From SbD1 sp039679945 (lineage in GTDB: Bacteria > Desulfobacterota > Syntrophobacteria > Syntrophobacterales > Syntrophobacteraceae), in assembly GCA_039679945.1 (NCBI GenBank), contig JBDKTY010000187.1, positions 38,084-102,083 of the forward strand: 64,000 bases of DNA, written 5' to 3'. Below are positions 59,479-64,000 of the stretch, one piece after another (within the stretch, counting starts at the first letter, position 1; every line of letters starts with the position of its first letter). The notes under the pieces are model-generated. The model was given only the letters and a program-made list of their open reading frames with translations, made no database searches and was not told the origin of the DNA. A program made the translations under genes and the position numbers.

Positions 59479-59682
59479 TTAGAGCTTCTTTACTCGTGCC
59501 GCTTGAGGACCCTTGGCGCCCTGCTCGATATCGAAGCTGACGCGCTGGCCTTCCTGAAGGCTCTTGAAACCCTGGCCTTCGATCGCGCTATGATGGACAA
59601 AATAGTCTTTCCCACCGTCTTCACCGGAGATGAAGCCATACCCCTTCTGGTCGTTAAACCACTTTACAATACCTTCTGCCAT
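59479..59682 (-). CDS. CspA-family cold-shock protein
   Basis: 67-residue OB-fold nucleic-acid chaperone from the ATG at 59682. RNP1 is KGYGFIS and RNP2 is DYFVHHSAI; the N-terminus AEGIVKWFNDQ and C-terminal ARVKKL are standard. It melts RNA secondary structure. The AAGGAATTCAAAGAAG leader provides the ribosome-binding site. Upstream an inverted repeat (59736-59765) may form a structured leader, as csp mRNAs often have. Confidence 0.95.
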   Translation of the reverse strand: MAEGIVKWFNDQKGYGFISGEDGGKDYFVHHSAIEGQGFKSLQEGQRVSFDIEQGAKGPQAARVKKL

Positions 59683-59735
59683 CTTCTTTGAATTCCTTCT
59701 GTTTGTTGTGTTGTTAAGGGCCCTCATATTACGGC

Positions 59736-59765
59736 CAATCTTATGTTAGTGGTAAAATAAGATTG
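59736..59765 (-). promoter_or_regulatory. Inverted repeat in the csp leader/promoter
   Basis: CAATCTTAT (59736-59744) and ATAAGATTG (59757-59765) are perfect nine-base arms with a 12-base spacer, 55-85 bases upstream of the csp start. It could form an RNA hairpin in the leader or be an operator. A TTGCAT -35-like hexamer adjoins it. Confidence 0.45.
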
Positions 59766-60304
59766 ATGCAAGAAAGAAAATGCCATGGATGACCCATTTC
59801 TGAAATTCGGACGTTTTTAATGAGAAAAATGTCACTGGTCATCCAGGAGTTTGACGCAAGAGAATACGATGAGCCTGAAAACCTCAGTTGTGATCCGGTC
59901 ATTCGCTCTCGCAAACATGCCGCCCGAAAGCGCTGACGCATGGTGTAACGCTATATATTACCATTCAGTGCGCGATAAATGGAAGAATAAAAGAACAAAC
60001 CGGCCGGTTGGACCGGCCAGCCTTGAAGGGCTTTAATGCTGCATTCGAGGTAACTCTCCCAATGGTTTAACTGTTGGCAATTATTAGCTATTATCTAAAA
60101 AGGCTCTCAAATTCGATTACGAGCGAATGCCGCGGCATGAAGCATCAGCCTGCAAAATATTATATATCTGATAGTAATTTGCGCTCAAGAGGATATACCC
60201 CCGTTCGCCATGAGGTATCGAAGGGTGGAACGGGTCAATTCTGAACGGCATCTTCAATTTAGGGATAGACTCATCTTGAACGCAACTCCGTATGAATCAG
60301 TGTA

Positions 60305-60334
60305 AGGAATAAAGCCGGAAAGCTTTGGCCGGCT
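60305..60334 (-). terminator. Terminator of the TonB-BtuFCD-like operon
   Basis: On the minus strand AGCCGG (60334-60329) pairs with CCGGCT (60318-60313), followed by TTATTCCTT. It lies about 45 bases after the ATPase gene stop. Confidence 0.6.
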
Positions 60335-60376
60335 CGGCCCCGATTGGATAAATCATCCGCCGCACTCTGATTGGGA

Positions 60377-61210
60377 TCACTTCTCCGAACATCCGGCTTC
60401 TGCTTCCCGGAAACGGGCACTCAGGATCGAGTTTGGTACCAGAGTGACACGCGGAACCTTCTTGACCGGGTTTTCATCTACCAGTAAAACACACCCGTAG
60501 GCGCGCTCAAGAGTCTCGAAAGTGAGAACTTCAGAGGGTTGCCCGAGGCTGATAAGAATGCCGTCTTTCAGGAGCAGCAAGCGATCGGCATACATTGCCG
60601 CGAGGTTGAGGTCGTGGGAAACCATGACGATAGTAATGTTTTCTTCCGTCCTGAGCCTCTCCAGGAGGTCCATGATATGAACCTGATGGGCCAGATCGAG
60701 CGGCGCGGTGGGTTCATCGAGGACCATGATGCGGGGTTGCTGGCAAATGGCGCGCGCGATAAGCACTCGTTGCCGCTCGCCGGCACTGAGTTGGTCAAGT
60801 CTGCGCTGCGCGAGATGGCGCACATGAGTAAATGCCATCGCGCGCTCCGCCAACTCAAGATCTTCCTGTTTTTCAATCGCCAGCAGATTGAGATGAGGCG
60901 AACGCCCCATGAGCACTACGTCCGCCACGGTGAAAGGAACGTCCGCCGGCGCAGCCTGCGGCACCAGCGCGATATTGCGGGCCAGCCCCTTTCGCGAGAA
61001 GGTCTGCAAGGGCCGGCCGAGGATTTGCACTTGCCCCGTTTGAGGCTTTATCGCCCCGGAGATGGCCCTGACAAGGGTGGTCTTTCCTGATCCGTTCGGT
61101 CCGATGATGATGAAGAATTCCCCTTCGGATATGGAAAAAGTAACGCCATTTACAACGGGCTGTCGCCCATAACCATGAGTCAGGTCTTTTATCGCCAAAG
61201 CGGTCTTCAT
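60377..61210 (-). CDS. ABC transporter ATP-binding protein, cobalamin/Fe(III)-siderophore type
   Basis: 277 residues of the FecE/BtuD/FhuC class. Walker A is GPNGSGKTT, signature LSAGERQRVLIAR, Walker B RIMVLDEPTAPLD, and the switch His is in MVSHD. The last 40 residues after LDENPVKKVP form a family-typical extension. It powers the FecCD-type permease encoded just upstream; the genes overlap by four bases. Cytoplasmic face of the inner membrane. Whether the cargo is cobalamin, haem or a siderophore cannot be told. Confidence 0.92.
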   Translation of the reverse strand: MKTALAIKDLTHGYGRQPVVNGVTFSISEGEFFIIIGPNGSGKTTLVRAISGAIKPQTGQVQILGRPLQTFSRKGLARNIALVPQAAPADVPFTVADVVLMGRSPHLNLLAIEKQEDLELAERAMAFTHVRHLAQRRLDQLSAGERQRVLIARAICQQPRIMVLDEPTAPLDLAHQVHIMDLLERLRTEENITIVMVSHDLNLAAMYADRLLLLKDGILISLGQPSEVLTFETLERAYGCVLLVDENPVKKVPRVTLVPNSILSARFREAEAGCSEK

Positions 61211-62226
61211 CGTCTCGATCTTTGCAACAGGATGATGAAAAGCGGTGCGCCGAGCATTGCGGTAATGACTCCCACCGGCATCTCTCCCTGCGCCGGAAGT
61301 GATCGTGCAAGAAGGTCACACAGAACCAGGTAGGAAGCGCCGCCCAAAATGCACGCGGGGATCAGGACCCTGTGATCCGGACCCAACAGAAGTCTCAGGA
61401 GGTGCGGAACCACCAGCCCCACAAATCCCAAAAGTCCCGCCTGGCAGACAACAGCGCTTACCATAAATGAAGTGACCAAAAGAAGTGCCACTGACATTAC
61501 GCGAACGTTTACTCCCATATTAGCGGCCATTTCCTCGCCCATGAGAAGGACGTTCATGGGACGGGCCAGCAGGAAGAGGGAGGCGAAGCAGGGCAGAAGG
61601 GCGATTAGAAGGAAAAGCGTCCGATTTGTATCGGACATCGAAAGGTCCCCCATTAGCCAGAAAAGGATATTGTGCAGTCGAGAGTCCTGAGTAAGGGAGA
61701 TGAGGAACATGATGACGGAGGAACAGAATGCATTGACCATCACTCCGGCCAGAATCAGGGTATCTTTCTTCATTGCGGCTCTGGCGGATGCGATGACGAG
61801 TACGAGGAACAAAGTGGCCATGCTTCCGGCGAATGCCAGGAACGCCACGCCCGGAAAAGGGGACAGGCCGAGTAAAATGCCGGCAATGGCCCCAACCGCG
61901 GACCCTCCGGAAACCCCCAGGATATAGGGTTCGGCGAGGGGATTTCGCAACAGCGCCTGGAAGACGAGACCACCCAGCGAGAGGGTAGATCCCACGAGCG
62001 CGGCCAGCAATACTCTCGGCAAGCGGATTCGCCAGACGATACTTGACAGGGTCGGATCTGCATCGGTCAGGCTGAAAAGCAGGGCCAGTACCCGCGAAAG
62101 GCTATGGTCCGTTGACCCTATCGAGACTCCGAGAAAGGCGCTGAGAATGAGAAGAGATCCCATAAGAAGCGATACGGTCAGGATTCTTCTCAACACGGGC
62201 TGGGCAAGGGAAGTAGTCGCCGGCAT
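61207..62226 (-). CDS. ABC transporter permease, FecCD/BtuC family
   Basis: 339 residues with about ten helices. Family motifs: RLPRVLLAALVGSTLSLGGLVFQALLRNPLAEPYILG near the start, GGSAVGAI, and GLLGFVGLVVPHLLRLLLGPDHR in the coupling region near residue 270. Homodimeric channel for import of a metal chelate. It overlaps the binding-protein gene and the ATPase gene by one and four bases, so the three are a single translational unit. Confidence 0.93.
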   Translation of the reverse strand: MPATTSLAQPVLRRILTVSLLMGSLLILSAFLGVSIGSTDHSLSRVLALLFSLTDADPTLSSIVWRIRLPRVLLAALVGSTLSLGGLVFQALLRNPLAEPYILGVSGGSAVGAIAGILLGLSPFPGVAFLAFAGSMATLFLVLVIASARAAMKKDTLILAGVMVNAFCSSVIMFLISLTQDSRLHNILFWLMGDLSMSDTNRTLFLLIALLPCFASLFLLARPMNVLLMGEEMAANMGVNVRVMSVALLLVTSFMVSAVVCQAGLLGFVGLVVPHLLRLLLGPDHRVLIPACILGGASYLVLCDLLARSLPAQGEMPVGVITAMLGAPLFIILLQRSRR

Positions 62227-63137
62227 CAGAACAACTCGGGGTGGATGATTGCGGCAAGAGTCTCCAGGCCGTCTATGAGGCGTGGAGTCGGTCGATCGAA
62301 TAGATTCGCGTCCACGACAAAGATGCGTCCGTTTCGGACCGCCGGCAGACTGTCATATTGTTGCCATGCGTTCCTCACCTGATCGAGATCCTGCTCTTTG
62401 GTCATGGAGGTGATTATAAGGACCTCCGGCCGCAGCGCCACAACCTGTTCCCGGCTGAACCTGGGATAGGGCAGTGAGCCGGCGGCAAGATTGTTTCCTC
62501 CAGCCATCGTGATCAGTTCGTGGATAACGGTGTTGTCTCCGGCGGAGACTATGGGGGCAATTCCTATCTGGAAGAAGACCCGTGGACGTTGATCCGCTCT
62601 CGCGGCGCTCATCTTAACCCGTTCGATCCGGGAGCGCATGGAGTCCGCCAAAGCTTCGGCCCTGGGCGTTGCGCCGAGGAGTTGCCCCAGTTCGAGCACC
62701 GTATTCACTGCCGTGTCCAGATTTCGGGGATCGACGGCATAAACCGGAATTCCCAACTCTTCAAGCTTATCCACCACGTGGCGTGGATTGCCGTCACGAA
62801 CCGCGATACAAAGATCCGGCTTGAGCGCGACGATCCTTTCCAGGTCGAGGTGGACGTATGAGCCCACCTGTGGGAGCGCCCGGGCTTCCGCGGGAAAATC
62901 ACAGTGCTGCGTGACTCCCTTGAGACGGTTTCCCTCTCCAAGCGCAAAAACTATCTCCGTAATGCTGGGAGCCAACGACACAATCCGAACAGGATGGTCG
63001 GGGACGGAGACTGTCCGGCCCAACTGATCACGGGCAACCTTCCCTTCACTATCTCGGGTATTGAGCAAACAGAGCATGAGCATTATGAACACCGTGAAAA
63101 GTCTTCGGCGGGTCGGCCACTGATGGTTGCTGAACAT
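62226..63137 (-). CDS. Periplasmic binding protein, BtuF/FepB-like
   Basis: 303 residues with an N-terminal signal segment (RRRLFTVFIMLMLCLLN). The mature part starts VARDQLGRTVSVPDHPVRIVSLAPSITEI, and has a two-lobe helical-backbone fold (IVALKPDLCIA, VVALRPEVLIITS). This is the cluster that binds cobalamin, haem or siderophores; the APSITEIVFALG stretch is common in BtuF-like proteins, so cobalamin is favoured. The signal lacks an obvious lipobox. It is followed with overlap by the permease. Confidence 0.9.
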   Translation of the reverse strand: MFSNHQWPTRRRLFTVFIMLMLCLLNTRDSEGKVARDQLGRTVSVPDHPVRIVSLAPSITEIVFALGEGNRLKGVTQHCDFPAEARALPQVGSYVHLDLERIVALKPDLCIAVRDGNPRHVVDKLEELGIPVYAVDPRNLDTAVNTVLELGQLLGATPRAEALADSMRSRIERVKMSAARADQRPRVFFQIGIAPIVSAGDNTVIHELITMAGGNNLAAGSLPYPRFSREQVVALRPEVLIITSMTKEQDLDQVRNAWQQYDSLPAVRNGRIFVVDANLFDRPTPRLIDGLETLAAIIHPELF

Positions 63138-63171
63138 TCTTGAAAACCTCGCAGGTTCAAATCCAGCCCGG

Positions 63172-64000
63172 TTAGTCCTGGCCGGTTAGCCGAAACTGGA
63201 CGGGCAAAGTAACCCAGGTAGCAACGGTATGTCCCCGGAAAGATCCGGGTTTGAATCGCCATTGACGTATGGCGTCCAGGGTGCTCTGTTCGAAATAACC
63301 CGCGGGATGGGCTTCGACAACAGAGGGTTTCGAGACACGGCCGTCGGGTTCTACAAGAAATCTTACCACTACCTTACCGCAAATCTCCAGGGTCCGTGCT
63401 CGACCGGGATAGACGGGCTCGATTTTTTTGAGAACTCGTGGGACCTGGTCTACCCTGGATATGTCGAATTCACCCGAGATTCCGCTTCCGGCAGGTGGTC
63501 CGGCCCCTCTCGAAACACCAGGGCTTTCACCGGTTTCATGTTCGCCTCCAATAGCCTTCCCCTGTCGCTCACTCGGGGAGCCGGCTCCAGCATCCGGCTG
63601 GATTGTTTCTTCAGTCGCCGCTGTATCCTGGCGGGCATCGGCCCGGGAGGTTTCATGGCGTGGTTCATGCCTTGTGGCGGACCGCTTTGCTGTTTTCTTG
63701 ACCTCCGGTGATTTCGGGATGGATGTCGCCGCGGGCTTCGTCATTTCCCGACTATCCGGTTTTGGCACCTTCGGATCATCCGGAACAGGCTGAGCTTGGT
63801 GTGAGACAGGCTTTTCCGATTTTTCCGTGTTGTCGCGCATGTCATCTGACGAGGAACCGGTCGTATCGCCGGAACTGTGCCCCGTCCGCTCTTCACTGGT
63901 AAGATAGACACGGATAAAAGGTTCGTGAAAATGGGGCAACGGCTTGACCAAAGCCATGAACGAGAAGGCTATAGCTATAAACGCATGAGCCAGTATAGCC
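63172..64000 (-). CDS. tonB: TonB energy transducer, N-terminus beyond window
   Basis: At least 276 residues; the frame stays open through base 64000, so the true start is outside. The visible N-terminal part is a membrane helix with a His (AHAFIAIAFSF), as in TonB. A long Pro/Lys/Glu/Ser-rich periplasm-spanning region follows. The C-terminal TonB domain is at about the last 90 residues: VDQVPRVLKKIEPVYPGRAR, GKVVVRFLVEPDGRV and LDAIRQWRFKPG. It transmits proton-motive force to outer-membrane receptors. It lies 34 bases upstream of the binding-protein gene, so it is in the same uptake operon. No receptor or ExbBD gene is in the window. Confidence 0.92.
   Translation of the reverse strand, partial: AILAHAFIAIAFSFMALVKPLPHFHEPFIRVYLTSEERTGHSSGDTTGSSSDDMRDNTEKSEKPVSHQAQPVPDDPKVPKPDSREMTKPAATSIPKSPEVKKTAKRSATRHEPRHETSRADARQDTAATEETIQPDAGAGSPSERQGKAIGGEHETGESPGVSRGAGPPAGSGISGEFDISRVDQVPRVLKKIEPVYPGRARTLEICGKVVVRFLVEPDGRVSKPSVVEAHPAGYFEQSTLDAIRQWRFKPGSFRGHTVATWVTLPVQFRLTGQD

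Larger units (their letters stand above)
59683..60376. other. Intergenic region between csp and the uptake operon
   Basis: 694 bases containing the csp leader and promoter region, a strong but unexplained hairpin (GGCCGGT-TGG-ACCGGCC, 60002-60018) and the terminator of the leftward uptake operon near 60305-60334. No gene was supported; a 61-codon frame near 59851 has no recognisable sequence. Confidence 0.5.

Noticed and set aside
1..64000. CRISPR arrays, intact insertion sequences, rRNA and tRNA genes
   Set aside because: No regularly spaced repeats, no complete transposase with terminal inverted repeats and no rRNA- or tRNA-like sequences were recognised on either strand.

Overview
The window reads as chromosomal DNA of a Gram-negative, anaerobic, respiring bacterium, most likely a sulfate-reducing or syntrophic member of the Desulfobacterota (the former Deltaproteobacteria). 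The main evidence is a complete four-gene quinone reductase complex (Qrc: multihaem cytochrome, molybdopterin-family subunit, iron-sulfur protein, NrfD-type membrane protein), a complex known from sulfate reducers. A large-form signal recognition particle RNA, many sigma-54-type regulators and Cache-domain kinases, and a TonB plus BtuFCD-type uptake operon are compatible with this.

Layout. Bases 1-3283 are the 3' part of a gene that fuses two UvrA units. A broken ribbon-helix-helix antitoxin, a glutamine amidotransferase, a small c-type cytochrome, the SRP RNA, a TraB-like protein and a HAD phosphatase follow on the minus strand (3343-6981). L-aspartate oxidase nadB is on the plus strand (7175-8890) and converges with two membrane proteins. 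The qrcABCD operon runs leftwards from 15428 to 10337. A plus-strand operon (15807-20469) encodes an EEP phosphohydrolase, a nitrilase-family enzyme, a MoeA-binding-protein fusion and a radical SAM enzyme.

From 20.6 to 57.9 kb lies a signalling and transport island. It contains three TauE/SafE permease loci (29.2-32.4, 41.2-43.6 and 57.9-55.2 kb), three large PEP-synthase-like proteins (862, 876 and 893 residues), five histidine kinases, two NtrC-type activators, eight receiver-only proteins, three universal stress proteins and one NRAMP transporter. The PEP-synthase-like proteins keep the ATP-grasp domain and the phosphohistidine swivel domain. They lack a recognisable PEP/pyruvate barrel and instead share an unfamiliar C-terminal domain. 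Each TauE permease is adjacent to a small membrane protein with a similar C-terminal helix and tail. Two of the TauE loci are preceded by symmetric sigma-54-type promoter elements. I infer one repeated module: membrane sensing, phosphotransfer, an ATP-dependent phosphotransferase and transport of a sulfur oxyanion or similar anion. The substrate and mechanism are not known from the sequence.

The right end holds a roughly 1.2-kb non-coding stretch with several palindromes, a tiny lysine-rich protein, a cold-shock protein, and a leftward operon tonB-btuF-btuC-btuD-like for cobalamin or siderophore uptake. The tonB gene is cut by the window edge. I saw no rRNA, tRNA, CRISPR array or intact insertion sequence.
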